A stretch of DNA of 7,779 nucleotides from Actinomycetota bacterium (GCA_011372845.1 DSAI01000202.1:1-7779), one strand, 5' to 3'; counted from the stretch's first letter, positions 1-6,636 are shown. Notes: generated by a model not told the origin, from the letters alone. A program made the numbers and translations.

Positions 1-173
1 CCGTCGGTGGGACGGCGAACGAGGACAGCACCGTCCTCAAGCGTGATCTGCATATCCGGGTCGAACGACTGCGACAGGACGCCCTTCGGCCCCTTGACGG
101 TGACATCCGTTCCCTCGATGGTGACTTCCACCCCGGCCGGGACCGGGATGGGCTGCTTGCCGATACGTGACAC
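1..173 (-). CDS. rplF: 50S ribosomal protein L6, N-terminal part (partial, 3' end outside window)
   Basis: Only the first 57 codons are present; the rest lies beyond the left edge. The translation begins MSRIGKQPIPVPAGVEVTI and continues with EGTDVTVKGPKGVLSQ, the N-terminal domain signature of bacterial L6. L6 binds 23S rRNA domain VI near the sarcin–ricin loop and is a late 50S assembly protein. The start is GTG at 173–171, 7 nt after an AAAGGAG Shine-Dalgarno. rplF follows rpsH by 27 nt, matching the conserved spc order rpsN-rpsH-rplF. Neither the rest of the N-terminal repeat nor the C-terminal domain can be judged from this window. Confidence 0.96.
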   Translation of the reverse strand, partial: MSRIGKQPIPVPAGVEVTIEGTDVTVKGPKGVLSQSFDPDMQITLEDGAVLVRRPTD

Positions 174-200
174 AGCTCGGCTCCTTTCGCTCCGGTCCGA

Positions 201-599
201 CTACCAGATGTAGGCAAGCACCTCGCCGCCGACACCGGCGGCACGGGCCTGCTTCTCGGTCATGACACCCTGCGAAGTGGAGATCACGGCTATGCCGAGA
301 CCACCGAGCACGCGGGGGAGTTCGTCCTTCTTGGCGTACACACGAAGACCGGGCTTGCTGATACGGCGCAGACCGGTGATGGTCCGCTGCTTCTTCGGCC
401 CGTACTTGAGCGTGATACTCAGCGTGGCCTGAGGCTCACCGGGGACTACCTCGTAGTCCTCGATGTAGCCCTCACTCTTCATGATTTTGGCGATCGCGAC
501 GAGCTTGTTCGACGACGGCATCGTCGTCGAAGCCTGGAACGCATTGTTCGCGTTCCTGACACGCGTCAGCATGTCAGCGATGGGATCAGTCATGCTCAT
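201..599 (-). CDS. rpsH: 30S ribosomal protein S8 (uS8)
   Basis: This gene encodes S8 of 132 residues, the family length. S8 binds helix 21 of 16S rRNA in the central domain, and in E. coli it represses the spc operon by binding an mRNA mimic near rplE. Diagnostic parts are [15 protein letters not shown] at residues 3–17, a basic central stretch ([24 protein letters not shown] near 65–88), and the rRNA-binding C-terminus [27 protein letters not shown]. The start is the first ATG at 599 (MSMTDPI), 11 nt after AGGAGG. The ATG two codons later would give MTDPI, the commoner N-terminus, but with 17-nt spacing. A 27-nt gap leads to rplF. Confidence 0.98.
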   Translation of the reverse strand: MSMTDPIADMLTRVRNANNAFQASTTMPSSNKLVAIAKIMKSEGYIEDYEVVPGEPQATLSITLKYGPKKQRTITGLRRISKPGLRVYAKKDELPRVLGGLGIAVISTSQGVMTEKQARAAGVGGEVLAYIW

Positions 600-638
600 G
601 TTCTCGACTACCTCCTATGATTCGGGACTGCCCGTGTC

Positions 639-693
639 CACCGGTTCGCATCGGCCCTTGACCGGTGCGCCTTGTGGACCCGTTACCCGGGTC
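639..693 (-). other. Two adjacent inverted repeats in the rpsN–rpsH spacer
   Basis: The first, at 677–693, is a perfect 6-bp stem (GACCCG/CGGGTC) with a 5-nt loop, 10 nt after the rpsN stop. The second, at 639–667, is a perfect 7-bp repeat (CACCGGT/ACCGGTG) with a 15-nt loop. An alternative pairing, 636–641 with 674–679, competes with the second. Confidence 0.45.
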
Positions 694-703
694 TGGATAC
701 GGC

Positions 704-889
704 CTACCAGCTGGCCTTACGGACACCGGGCAGCTCACCGCGGCTCGCCAGCTCGCGCAGACACACGCGACAGAGGCCGAACTGCCTGTAGTACGCGCGC
801 GGCCTGCCGCAACGGTTGCAGCGGTTCACGGTGCGCACGGCGAACTTCGGCGCCCGCTTTGCCTTGGCGATCATCGACTTCTTTGCCAC
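704..889 (-). CDS. rpsN: 30S ribosomal protein S14, zinc-binding form (uS14)
   Basis: This gene encodes S14 of 61 residues, the short type Z form (the cysteine-free form is about 90–100 residues). S14 is a late-binding protein of the 30S head. It carries CxxC-X12-CxxC with cysteines at 24, 27, 40 and 43 (CNRC...CRVC), a zinc-binding ribbon. The C-terminus [10 protein letters not shown] is the family end. The start is GTG at 889, giving [12 protein letters not shown], with GGAGG 8 nt upstream. A longer in-frame extension reaching 1036 overlaps rplE and has no S14 similarity, so it was rejected. The gene is 55 nt after rplE and 104 nt before rpsH; both spacers can form stem-loops. Confidence 0.98.
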   Translation of the reverse strand: MAKKSMIAKAKRAPKFAVRTVNRCNRCGRPRAYYRQFGLCRVCLRELASRGELPGVRKASW

Positions 890-909
890 TTGACGAACCT
901 CCTCGAAGT

Positions 910-935
910 GGGTGACCCGGATCCCCGGGCGACCC
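910..935 (-). other. Stem-loop between rplE and rpsN
   Basis: In the mRNA an outer GGGT/ACCC stem continues through one C·C mismatch and a G·U pair into CCCGG/CCGGG, capped by a GGAT tetraloop. It starts 9 nt after the rplE TAG and ends just before the rpsN GGAGG region. No T-tract follows. Confidence 0.5.
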
Positions 936-944
936 GCGTCTTCT

Positions 945-1487
945 CTACCGCTTGAACGGGAATCCGAACTGGTCGAACAGCGCTCGACACTCTTCATCTG
1001 TATCCGCACTCGTGACGAAGGTGATGTCCATGCCACGGATCTTGTCCACTTTGTCGTAGTCGATCTCCGGGAAGATCAACTGCTCGTTGACACCGAGCGA
1101 GTAGTTGCCGCGACCGTCGAACGCCTTCCCGCTCACACCGCGGAAGTCGCGGATGCGCGGCAGCGCCGTCGAAAGCAGCCGGTCGAAGAACTCCCACATA
1201 CGATCACCGCGAAGCGTGACCTTGCAGCCGATCGGCATGCCCTGGCGGAGCTTGAAGCTCGCTATGGACTTCTTGGCACGCGTAATCGCTGGCTTCTGGC
1301 CAGTGATGATCGTCAGGTCGTTGATCGCGTTCTCGAGAAGCTTCGCGTCCTGGGTCGCCGCACCGACGCCAATGTTGACGACGATCTTCTCCAGACGCGG
1401 GACCTGATGCACGTTGCCGTACTCGAACTGCTCCATGAGCGCCGGCACGACCTCCGTGCGGTACTTCTCCTTCAGTCTGGGTGCCAC
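945..1487 (-). CDS. rplE: 50S ribosomal protein L5 (uL5)
   Basis: This gene encodes L5 of 180 residues, the normal size. L5 binds 5S rRNA and forms the central protuberance, contacting P-site tRNA. Visible family segments are [25 protein letters not shown] near residues 30–55, [34 protein letters not shown] near 61–94, [30 protein letters not shown] near 113–142, and [27 protein letters not shown] near the end. The start is GTG at 1487, 8 nt after GGAGG, giving MAPRLKEKY. An ATG 7 nt upstream is out of frame and too close to the Shine-Dalgarno. An 85-nt spacer with a hairpin precedes it; in E. coli the S8 repressor site lies at this junction. Confidence 0.98.
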   Translation of the reverse strand: MAPRLKEKYRTEVVPALMEQFEYGNVHQVPRLEKIVVNIGVGAATQDAKLLENAINDLTIITGQKPAITRAKKSIASFKLRQGMPIGCKVTLRGDRMWEFFDRLLSTALPRIRDFRGVSGKAFDGRGNYSLGVNEQLIFPEIDYDKVDKIRGMDITFVTSADTDEECRALFDQFGFPFKR

Positions 1488-1550
1488 TCGTCATACCTCC
1501 GATGTGTTCTCTCGCCCGACGGATTTCCGACCCGGCGGGACTTCTGGCCC

Positions 1551-1567
1551 ACGTCGCATCGCGACGT
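1551..1567 (-). other. Perfect stem-loop after rplX
   Basis: The 7-bp arms ACGTCGC and GCGACGT have a 3-nt GAT loop, starting 5 nt after the rplX TAG. No T-tract follows. It lies in the rplX–rplE spacer, the junction where E. coli carries its S8-responsive operator. Confidence 0.55.
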
Positions 1568-1572
1568 CGGCT

Positions 1573-1896
1573 CTACTTGTCGATGTCCTTACCGCACGAC
1601 TTGCACACGCGGGTGCGGACGCCATCCTCGCGGCGTCGGCCTACCCGGGTGGGCTGACTGCAGTTGGGGCACACCAGCATCACGTTGGAGACATGGATCG
1701 TCCCCTCCATCTCGATGATGCCGCCCTGCTGGTTCTTCTGGCTCGGGCGGGTGTGCTTATTGATCATGTGGACGTTCTCCACGACGACGCGCTGCTTCTC
1801 CGGCACCGAGCGGAGGACCTTGCCCTCTTTGCCCTTGTCCTTGCCAGCGATGACGCGCACGCGATCGCCCTTGCGGATCGTCATTGAATTCGCCAT
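1573..1896 (-). CDS. rplX: 50S ribosomal protein L24 (uL24), four-cysteine form
   Basis: This gene encodes L24 of 107 residues, an assembly-initiating 50S protein with a KOW domain. The KOW motif lies at about residues 6–33 (IRKGDRVRVIAGKDKGKEGKV). It is followed by NVHMINKHTRPSQKNQQGGI and EGTIHVSNVMLVCPNC. Two CxxC pairs, C76/C79 and C98/C101, frame a basic loop and suggest a zinc-ribbon-like tail; L24 of many bacteria, such as B. subtilis, lacks these cysteines. The start is ATG at 1896, giving MANSMTIRKG; the ATG four codons later (MTIRKG) is an alternative. GGAGG lies 12 nt upstream of the first ATG and overlaps the rplN stop. The TAG stop is followed 5 nt later by a perfect 7-bp hairpin in the 85-nt spacer to rplE. 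Confidence 0.97.
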   Translation of the reverse strand: MANSMTIRKGDRVRVIAGKDKGKEGKVLRSVPEKQRVVVENVHMINKHTRPSQKNQQGGIIEMEGTIHVSNVMLVCPNCSQPTRVGRRREDGVRTRVCKSCGKDIDK

Positions 1897-1913
1897 ATCT
1901 CTTCAGGCCCTCC

Positions 1914-2282
1914 CTACAGGACTTCCGGGGCGAGCGACACGATCTTCATGTACTTGCGGTCGCGCAACTCACGCGCCACAGGACCGAAGATACGCGTGCC
2001 TCGCGGGTTGCCCTGGGCGTCGATGATCACGGCAGCATTCTCATCGAACTTGATGTAGCTGCCGTCAGGCCGGCGCATCTCCTTCTTTGTACGGACGACG
2101 ACCGCCTTCACGACATCGCCCTTCTTGACCGCCCCGTTCGGGGTAGCCTCCTTCACGGCGCACACGATGGTGTCGCCGACATGGGCATAGCGCCTCTTGG
2201 AGCCGCCGAGGACCTTGATGCAGGCCACCCGTCGCGCTCCGGAGTTGTCGGCTACCTTGAGCCGGGTCTCCGCCTGGATCAT
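1914..2282 (-). CDS. rplN: 50S ribosomal protein L14 (uL14)
   Basis: This gene encodes L14 of 122 residues, the exact usual bacterial length. L14 binds 23S rRNA at the subunit interface, contacts L19, and in the family is the target of the silencing factor RsfS. Diagnostic segments are [27 protein letters not shown] at residues 1–27, [35 protein letters not shown] near 53–87, and [14 protein letters not shown] near 95–108. The start is ATG at 2282, with GGAGG 6 nt upstream. The gene opens the spc part. Its TAG stop overlaps the GGGAGG that serves rplX, 17 nt downstream. Confidence 0.99.
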   Translation of the reverse strand: MIQAETRLKVADNSGARRVACIKVLGGSKRRYAHVGDTIVCAVKEATPNGAVKKGDVVKAVVVRTKKEMRRPDGSYIKFDENAAVIIDAQGNPRGTRIFGPVARELRDRKYMKIVSLAPEVL

Positions 2283-2302
2283 GCTCTTCCTCCGTCACTC
2301 GC

Positions 2303-2338
2303 CGGTCGTCGGGCGTTCATCCGTACCCGAGAGGACCG
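2303..2338 (-). other. Two-tier stem-loop in the rpsQ–rplN spacer
   Basis: The outer stem is CGGTC/GACCG and the inner stem is TCGGGT/GCCCGA (one G·U), separated by a 3x1 internal loop and closed by a 10-nt loop. It occupies the centre of the 82-nt gap at the S10/spc boundary, ahead of the rplN ribosome binding site. Confidence 0.4.
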
Positions 2339-2364
2339 TCGTTCCACGTGTTGCCGGTCAGGCT

Positions 2365-2625
2365 CTACTTGGCCTTCTCTACGATCTCCACCAGACGCCA
2401 TCTCTTCATCTTCGAGATGGGCCTGGTCTCCATGATGCGGACGACGTCGCCAACACCGCACTCGTTGTTCTCATCGTGGGCGTGGAACTTGGCCGAACGC
2501 GTGATCATCTTGCCGTACAGCGGATGACGCTTGCGGTCCTGGACCTGGACTACGCAGGTCTTCTCTCCTGCGGCCGAGACCACGACACCCTGGCGCTCCT
2601 TGCGGCTGTTACGCTCAGTACTCAT
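2365..2625 (-). CDS. rpsQ: 30S ribosomal protein S17 (uS17)
   Basis: This gene encodes S17 of 86 residues. S17 is an early-binding OB-fold protein on 16S rRNA helix 11 in the 30S body. Family motifs are [21 protein letters not shown] near residues 8–28, [20 protein letters not shown] near 33–52, and [29 protein letters not shown] near 57–85. The start is ATG at 2625, with AGGAGG about 7 nt upstream overlapping the rpmC stop. It closes the S10 part of the cluster, as in many bacteria. It is followed by 82 nt before rplN, the first spc gene. I see no recognisable promoter in that gap, so readthrough into spc seems likely. Confidence 0.98.
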   Translation of the reverse strand: MSTERNSRKERQGVVVSAAGEKTCVVQVQDRKRHPLYGKMITRSAKFHAHDENNECGVGDVVRIMETRPISKMKRWRLVEIVEKAK

Positions 2626-2636
2626 CTACCGTCCTC

Positions 2637-2849
2637 CTACTGCGCCTGGGACTTGGACGCCGCGATCTCACGGCTGCGCAACTCTGTGTGCAGGCGCGCA
2701 ATGTCCCTCTTCACCATCGTGATGCGGTGCGGATTGTCGAGCTGACCGGTAGCGAGCTGGAACCGGAGGTTGAACAATTCCGTCCTGCTCTCCTTCAGCT
2801 TCTCTGCGATCTCGCTCTCAGCAAGACCCTTGATGTCTGTCTTCTTCAC
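2637..2849 (-). CDS. rpmC: 50S ribosomal protein L29 (uL29)
   Basis: This gene encodes L29 of 70 residues, a small two-helix protein beside L23 at the tunnel exit. It shows [20 protein letters not shown] near residues 24–43, the core family motif, then [18 protein letters not shown] as the second helix. The N-terminus [14 protein letters not shown] also fits. The start is GTG at 2849, directly adjoining the rplP TAA (TAAGTG), with only a GGCGGTGA-like ribosome binding site inside the end of rplP. This implies reinitiation or coupling from L16. The stop overlaps the strong Shine-Dalgarno of rpsQ (TAGGAGG), and the spacer to rpsQ is 11 nt. The short polar tail (SKSQAQ) is unremarkable. Confidence 0.97.
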   Translation of the reverse strand: MKKTDIKGLAESEIAEKLKESRTELFNLRFQLATGQLDNPHRITMVKRDIARLHTELRSREIAASKSQAQ

Positions 2850-3275
<426 letters not shown>

Positions 3276-4001
3276 CTAGCCCCTCCTTCCGTTACCGGCG
3301 CCGCGACGACCGCGCGAACGGTCGGGGCGCGGACGCTCCACGAGAGCGGCCTCTTCGGCAGCGGTCATCGTCTGGCCGGGCAGCTTGTCGCCGCGGTAGA
3401 TCCAGACCTTCACGCCGATGACACCGAAAGTGGTGACAGCGTCGGTGGTGCCATAGTCAATCTTGGCACGGAGCGTATGGAGCGGTACCCGGCCTTCGCG
3501 ATACCACTCACGGCGACCCATCTCCGCGCCGCCCAGACGGCCGGAGCACTGGATACGGATGCCCAGGGCGCCGCCCTTCATGGCGCTCGTCACCGCCTTC
3601 TTCATCGCACGCCGGAACGAGACGCGAGCCACGAGCTGCTCGGCAACGCTCTGCGCAACGAGGGTCGCGTCCAGCTCGGGACGCTTCACCTCCACGATGT
3701 TCACGGCCACGGGGTGCCCGGCCAACTGCTCCAGTTCCTTGCGAAGCGCATCGACCTCGGCGCCCTTCTTGCCGATGACGATGCCCGGGCGCGCGGTCCA
3801 GATCTCGAGGAACACCTTGTCGCCCTTGCGCTCTATATCGATCCGCGAGACGGCAGCGCGGCGCAGCTTCGCCTTCAGATACTTCCTGAGCGCGAGGTCC
3901 TCGGCCAGGGTCTGGCTGTAGCCCTTGTCCTGATACCAGCGGCTCCTCCACTCCTCGGTGATGCCGAGACGGAACCCGATGGGATAGACTTTCTGGCCCA
4001 T
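3276..4001 (-). CDS. rpsC: 30S ribosomal protein S3 (uS3)
   Basis: This gene encodes S3 of 241 residues (233 in E. coli). S3 lies at the mRNA entry channel and in the family contributes to ribosomal helicase activity. The N-terminus [23 protein letters not shown] is diagnostic. A type II KH domain carries its GxxG loop as GKKG at residues 77–80. FRRAMKKAV at 129–137 covers the basic residues tied to helicase function in E. coli, and [27 protein letters not shown] spans about 153–179. The last 20 or so residues form an Arg/Gly-rich, probably disordered tail ([19 protein letters not shown]). The start is ATG at 4001, with GGAGG 9 nt upstream inside rplV. The TAG stop abuts the rplP ATG directly. 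Confidence 0.98.
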   Translation of the reverse strand: MGQKVYPIGFRLGITEEWRSRWYQDKGYSQTLAEDLALRKYLKAKLRRAAVSRIDIERKGDKVFLEIWTARPGIVIGKKGAEVDALRKELEQLAGHPVAVNIVEVKRPELDATLVAQSVAEQLVARVSFRRAMKKAVTSAMKGGALGIRIQCSGRLGGAEMGRREWYREGRVPLHTLRAKIDYGTTDAVTTFGVIGVKVWIYRGDKLPGQTMTAAEEAALVERPRPDRSRGRRGAGNGRRG

Positions 4002-4005
4002 GCCT

Positions 4006-4347
4006 TTACGCCTCCTCTCGCTGCTTCACGACCACGGTGATGTGGCTCGTGCGCTTGTTGATACGGAACGCACGGCCCATGGCGCGCGGGCGGATGCGCT
4101 TGATCGTCGGCCCTTCGTTGACGAAGGCCTCGGAGACGAACAACGTCTCCGGCTTGATCCTGTGCTGCTTCTCAGCGTTGGCGGCGGCGCTGTGTACCAC
4201 CTTGCCTACCACCTCTGCGGCAGCGCGCGGGGTGAACTTCAGGATCGCCTCGGCGTCGGGCACCGACTTGCCGCGGACGAGATCCACGACCTCGCGCGCC
4301 TTGCGCGGGCTCACCCTCAAGTACTTCACCGTAGCTCTTGCTTCCAT
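4006..4347 (-). CDS. rplV: 50S ribosomal protein L22 (uL22)
   Basis: This gene encodes L22 of 113 residues (110 in E. coli). L22 contacts all domains of 23S rRNA, and its long beta-hairpin lines the exit tunnel near the macrolide-binding constriction. It shows [27 protein letters not shown] at residues 1–27 and the hairpin around 80–102 ([25 protein letters not shown]). The start is ATG at 4347, 10 nt after a GGAGG. An in-frame ATG 8 codons upstream (4371) would place that GGAGG inside the gene and add residues (MTVGGFLE) not normal for the family, so it was rejected. The stop lies 4 nt before rpsC, and the rpsC Shine-Dalgarno is formed by the last rplV codons. Coupling is likely. Confidence 0.97.
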   Translation of the reverse strand: MEARATVKYLRVSPRKAREVVDLVRGKSVPDAEAILKFTPRAAAEVVGKVVHSAAANAEKQHRIKPETLFVSEAFVNEGPTIKRIRPRAMGRAFRINKRTSHITVVVKQREEA

Positions 4348-4357
4348 TTCGAGAAAA

Positions 4358-4362
4358 CCTCC
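4358..4362 (-). promoter_or_regulatory. Shine-Dalgarno of rplV (decides start)
   Basis: GGAGG on the minus strand, 10 nt upstream of the ATG at 4347. It favours this start over the in-frame ATG at 4371, whose own upstream sequence lacks a comparable GGAGG. Confidence 0.8.
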
Positions 4363-4373
4363 GACCGTCATCC

Positions 4374-4394
4374 GGAGCGCCCCTGCGGCGTCCC
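4374..4394 (-). other. Imperfect stem-loop in the rpsS–rplV spacer
   Basis: The arms are GGGACGCC and GGCGCTCC in the mRNA: one A·C mismatch, one G·U pair and a 5-nt loop. It lies between the rpsS stop and the rplV Shine-Dalgarno in a 72-nt spacer. No T-tract follows. Confidence 0.4.
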
Positions 4395-4419
4395 GGCGTC
4401 AGTGATACACGACTGCGTC

Positions 4420-4698
4420 CTAGCGCTTGCCCTTCTTGCGATCGTCCGCATGTCCGCGGAACGTCCGCGTCGGGGAGAACTCCCCGAACTTGTGGCCGAC
4501 CATGGACTCGGTCACGTACACGGGAACGTGCTTGCGTCCGTCGTGCACCGCAACCGTGTGACCCACCATCTCCGGGAAGATGGTCGACGCACGTGACCAG
4601 GTCTTGATGACCTTCTTCTCGCCGGCTTCGTTCATGTCCTGGATACGCTTCAGGAGACGCGGCTCGACGTAGGGTCCCTTCTTAAGGCTTCTGCTCAT
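4420..4698 (-). CDS. rpsS: 30S ribosomal protein S19 (uS19)
   Basis: This gene encodes S19 of 92 residues, the standard length. S19 forms a complex with S13 in the 30S head near the A-site tRNA. Diagnostic segments are [11 protein letters not shown] at the start, [30 protein letters not shown] near residues 33–62, and [18 protein letters not shown] near 66–83, followed by a basic tail (DDRKKGKR). The start is ATG at 4698, with a GAGAGGA ribosome binding site about 9 nt upstream. It follows rplB after 18 nt. A 72-nt spacer then precedes rplV, longer than expected at this junction and able to form an imperfect hairpin. Confidence 0.98.
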   Translation of the reverse strand: MSRSLKKGPYVEPRLLKRIQDMNEAGEKKVIKTWSRASTIFPEMVGHTVAVHDGRKHVPVYVTESMVGHKFGEFSPTRTFRGHADDRKKGKR

Positions 4699-4716
4699 CG
4701 ATAACTTCCTCTCCCG

Positions 4717-5547
4717 CTACTTCTTGCGGCGGCGGATGATCATGCGGTCGGACGCCTTGTGCTTCGCACGTGTGCGGTGGCCCTTGGTAGGAACACCCCA
4801 CGGCGTGACCGGGTGACGACCCGCGGTCTTGTTCTTGCCTTCGCCACCGCCATGCGGGTGGTCGACCGGGTTCATCGCGGTACCACGAACGGTCGGCCGC
4901 TTGCCAAGGTGACGATTGCGGCCGGCCTTTCCGATGGAGATGTTGGCGTGCTCGCTGTTGCCGACCTCGCCAACGGTCGCACGGCAGGTGAGCGGCACCA
5001 TGCGCATCTCGGAGGACGGCATGCGCAGGATGGCGTTAGGGCCCTCCTTGCCGATCAGCTGCGCGGAAGCGCCTGCCGAACGCGCTATAGCCGCGCCCTT
5101 GCCCGGCTGCAGCTCGATCGCGTGCACCACGGTACCGGTGGGGATGTTCTCCAGCGGCAGCGCGTTACCAGGTTTGATGTCGGCGCCGGGGCCGGACATG
5201 ATCGCGTCACCGACCCGCAGCTTCTCGGGGGCGATGATGTAACGCTTCTCGCCGTCCGCATAGTGCAGGAGCGCGATGCGAGCGGACCGGTTGGGGTCGT
5301 ACTCGATCGTCGCGACCTTCGCCGGGATCCCGTCCTTGTTCCGCTTGAAGTCGATCTTCCGGTACTGGCGCTTGTGGCCACCACCCTGATGCCGGGTGGT
5401 GATCCGCCCGTTGTTGTTGCGGCCACCCTTTTGGGGCAGCGGCTCGAGCAGCGACTTCTCCGGCGTCGTCGATGTGATCTCCGAGAAATCGGCGACCGTC
5501 TGGAATCGACGACCCGGTGAGGTCGGCTTGTACTTCTTAAGTCCCAT
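4717..5547 (-). CDS. rplB: 50S ribosomal protein L2 (uL2)
   Basis: This gene encodes L2 of 276 residues, the usual size. L2 is a core 23S-binding protein needed for subunit association and peptidyl transferase function. The N-terminus [34 protein letters not shown] near residues 40–60, and the C-terminal [21 protein letters not shown] (from 226) are diagnostic. H230, in [10 protein letters not shown], corresponds to the E. coli H229 linked to peptidyl transferase activity. The start is the second of two adjacent ATGs, at 5547. It gives MGLKKYKP and lies 5 nt after AAGGAG, whereas the first ATG is only 2 nt away. An extension to 5595 would add a non-homologous leader ([10 protein letters not shown]...). 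The gene sits after an unusually long structured spacer and precedes rpsS by 18 nt. Confidence 0.98.
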   Translation of the reverse strand: MGLKKYKPTSPGRRFQTVADFSEITSTTPEKSLLEPLPQKGGRNNNGRITTRHQGGGHKRQYRKIDFKRNKDGIPAKVATIEYDPNRSARIALLHYADGEKRYIIAPEKLRVGDAIMSGPGADIKPGNALPLENIPTGTVVHAIELQPGKGAAIARSAGASAQLIGKEGPNAILRMPSSEMRMVPLTCRATVGEVGNSEHANISIGKAGRNRHLGKRPTVRGTAMNPVDHPHGGGEGKNKTAGRHPVTPWGVPTKGHRTRAKHKASDRMIIRRRKK

Positions 5548-5552
5548 CATCT

Positions 5553-5558
5553 CTCCTT
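5553..5558 (-). promoter_or_regulatory. Shine-Dalgarno of rplB
   Basis: AAGGAG on the minus strand, 5 nt before the ATG at 5547 and 2 nt before the tandem ATG at 5550. It supports the downstream ATG. It starts 2 nt after the TCGGAG arm at 5561–5566, which can pair upstream, so its accessibility could depend on spacer folding. Confidence 0.8.
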
Positions 5559-5560
5559 CA

Positions 5561-5653
5561 CTCCGATTGCCGGGCCGCTTGGGACTCGGAGCCACTCACG
5601 CCCCGAACGGCCAGACGCCGGATGTTCCTTCTACCACGGTGCCGGGTGGCTCC
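5561..5653 (-). promoter_or_regulatory. Candidate alternating RNA structure upstream of rplB
   Basis: In the mRNA, GGAGCCAC (5653–5646) can pair perfectly over 8 bp with GTGGCTCC (5595–5588). The overlapping CTCCGA (5591–5586) can instead pair over 6 bp with TCGGAG (5566–5561), which ends 2 nt before the rplB AAGGAG. Four bases are shared, so the pairings exclude each other. Regulation is inferred from geometry only. Confidence 0.4.
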
Positions 5654-5663
5654 ATTCCCTGTC

Positions 5664-5687
5664 GTACTCCCGTGTCAACGGGAGTAC
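5664..5687 (-). other. Perfect 10-bp stem-loop after rplW
   Basis: The arms are GTACTCCCGT and ACGGGAGTAC with a TGAC loop, as read in the mRNA. The stem begins 7 nt after the rplW TGA. The next bases are GACAGGG, with no T-tract, so it is not a standard intrinsic terminator. It could stabilise or process the mRNA or act as a partial attenuator. It is the strongest inverted repeat in the window. Confidence 0.75.
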
Positions 5688-5694
5688 CTCGGGA

Positions 5695-5979
5695 TCACCT
5701 GCCGGCGAACAAATCTATCGTGTCGCCCTCTTTGAGGGTGACTATCGCTTTCTTCCACGAGCGCGACAGCCCTTTATTGTACCGGAGTCTGCGCGGTTTA
5801 CCAGCAACGTTCATGGTGTTCACCTTGGTGACCGTCACGCCGAAGATCTCGGAGATCGCGGCTGCGATCTGCTCCTTCTTCGCGGTCTTGTGGACCTCGA
5901 ACGTGTAGCGGTTCTGCTCCATCAGGTCGTAGCTCTTCTCCGACACGATCGGCCGGATGATGATGTCATGCGCCTGCAT
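5695..5979 (-). CDS. rplW: 50S ribosomal protein L23 (uL23)
   Basis: This gene encodes L23 of 94 residues. L23 lies at the exit of the peptide tunnel and in the family docks trigger factor and SRP. The signature IIIRPIVSEKSYDLME spans residues 6–21, followed by RYTFEVHKTAKKEQIAAAISEIFGV and the loop VNTMNVAGKPRRLRY. The start is the ATG at 5979, whose A is also the last base of the rplD TGA (TGATG). A GAGGGGG lies about 10 nt upstream inside rplD. This overlap points to translational coupling to L4. The frame stays open upstream through antiparallel-like GC-rich codons of rplD, but that extension has no L23 homology and was not used. The stop TGA is followed 7 nt later by a perfect 10-bp stem-loop and then 147 nt of spacer before rplB. 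Confidence 0.97.
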   Translation of the reverse strand: MQAHDIIIRPIVSEKSYDLMEQNRYTFEVHKTAKKEQIAAAISEIFGVTVTKVNTMNVAGKPRRLRYNKGLSRSWKKAIVTLKEGDTIDLFAGR

Positions 5980-6602
5980 CAGCTCAGCACCCCCTCGAGC
6001 CACTCGAGTGCCGGCTTCGTGAACAGCAGGCATGTGTTGTCCACGAGGTCGTACGTGTTCGCCTCGGCGGCGGTGATCACGCGCGCCCGCTCGATGTTGC
6101 GCAGCGAGAGCAGCGCGTTGATGTCGTCGTTGTCCACCACGACGGTGACCTTGCGGTCGATGCCGAGCGCCGAAAGCACGGTGGCGGCCTGCTTGGTAGA
6201 CGGCTCCTCGAGACCGAAGGAGTCGATGACGAAGAGATCGCCGTCGGCACGCTTCGCAGAGAGCACGCTGCGCATGGCGAGCTTGACGACCTTGTTCGGC
6301 ACCTTGAACGCGTAGCTTCTGGGGGTGGGGCCGAAGATGACGCCGCCGCCCTTCCACTGTCCGGCCCGGATGGAGCCCTGGCGGGCACGTCCGGTACCCT
6401 TCTGGCGCCACGGCTTCGCGCCACCGCCGGAGACGTCGCTCCGACCCTTCACGCTGTGCGTGCCCTGACGCCGCGCAGCCATCTGGCTACGGACGACCTG
6501 ATGCACGGCGAAGGGGTTGGGCTCGATCGCGAACACGGCATCCGCCACGTCGGCCTGCCCCACCTTCTTGCCCGTGCTGTCTTTCACTTCCACAGTTGCC
6601 AT
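5979..6602 (-). CDS. rplD: 50S ribosomal protein L4 (uL4)
   Basis: This gene encodes L4 of 207 residues, the normal size. L4 is an early 50S assembly protein, and its long loop lines the peptide exit tunnel near macrolide sites. The loop is visible at about residues 45–97: GTHSVKGRSDVSGGGAKPWRQKGTGRARQGSIRAGQWKGGG followed by VIFGPTPRSY. The C-terminal Rossmann-like part includes VVVDNDDINALLSLRNIERARVITA. Residue 81 is Gly where Bacillus and many others have Pro (SIRSPQW). In E. coli L4 also represses its own operon through the S10 leader; no such leader fits upstream here. The start is ATG at 6602, with AAGGAG 8 nt upstream. An ATG 5 nt earlier is out of frame. The TGA stop overlaps the rplW ATG by one base. 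Confidence 0.98.
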   Translation of the reverse strand: MATVEVKDSTGKKVGQADVADAVFAIEPNPFAVHQVVRSQMAARRQGTHSVKGRSDVSGGGAKPWRQKGTGRARQGSIRAGQWKGGGVIFGPTPRSYAFKVPNKVVKLAMRSVLSAKRADGDLFVIDSFGLEEPSTKQAATVLSALGIDRKVTVVVDNDDINALLSLRNIERARVITAAEANTYDLVDNTCLLFTKPALEWLEGVLS

Positions 6603-6636
6603 CTCATCTGCTCCTTAGTGCGAACCGACGCGCCGC

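Noticed and set aside
890..1036. Upstream start for rpsN overlapping rplE
   Set aside because: The extension has no S14 similarity; the GTG at 889 has an ideal GGAGG and gives the family N-terminus.
1492..1494. ATG 7 nt upstream of the rplE GTG
   Set aside because: Out of frame with L5 and only about 1 nt from the GGAGG, too close for initiation.
912..1718. Plus-strand open frame of 268 codons opposite rplE and the rplX end
   Set aside because: Antisense shadow of L5 and L24; low-complexity Arg/Leu-rich translation with no family resemblance.
4759..5520. Plus-strand open frame of 253 codons opposite rplB
   Set aside because: Antisense shadow of L2; no plausible protein family.
5548..5595. 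Upstream start for rplB adding 16 residues
   Set aside because: The extra residues are not part of L2, and the AAGGAG lies between them and the canonical MGLKKYKP start.
5673..5678. TTGACA on the minus strand, a perfect -35 hexamer
   Set aside because: It is formed by the loop and edge of the 10-bp hairpin, and no acceptable -10 element lies 16–18 nt downstream. A promoter is not supported.
5980..6411. N-terminal extension of the rplW frame through rplD
   Set aside because: The frame is open by GC bias only. L23 homology begins at the ATG at 5979, which overlaps the rplD stop.
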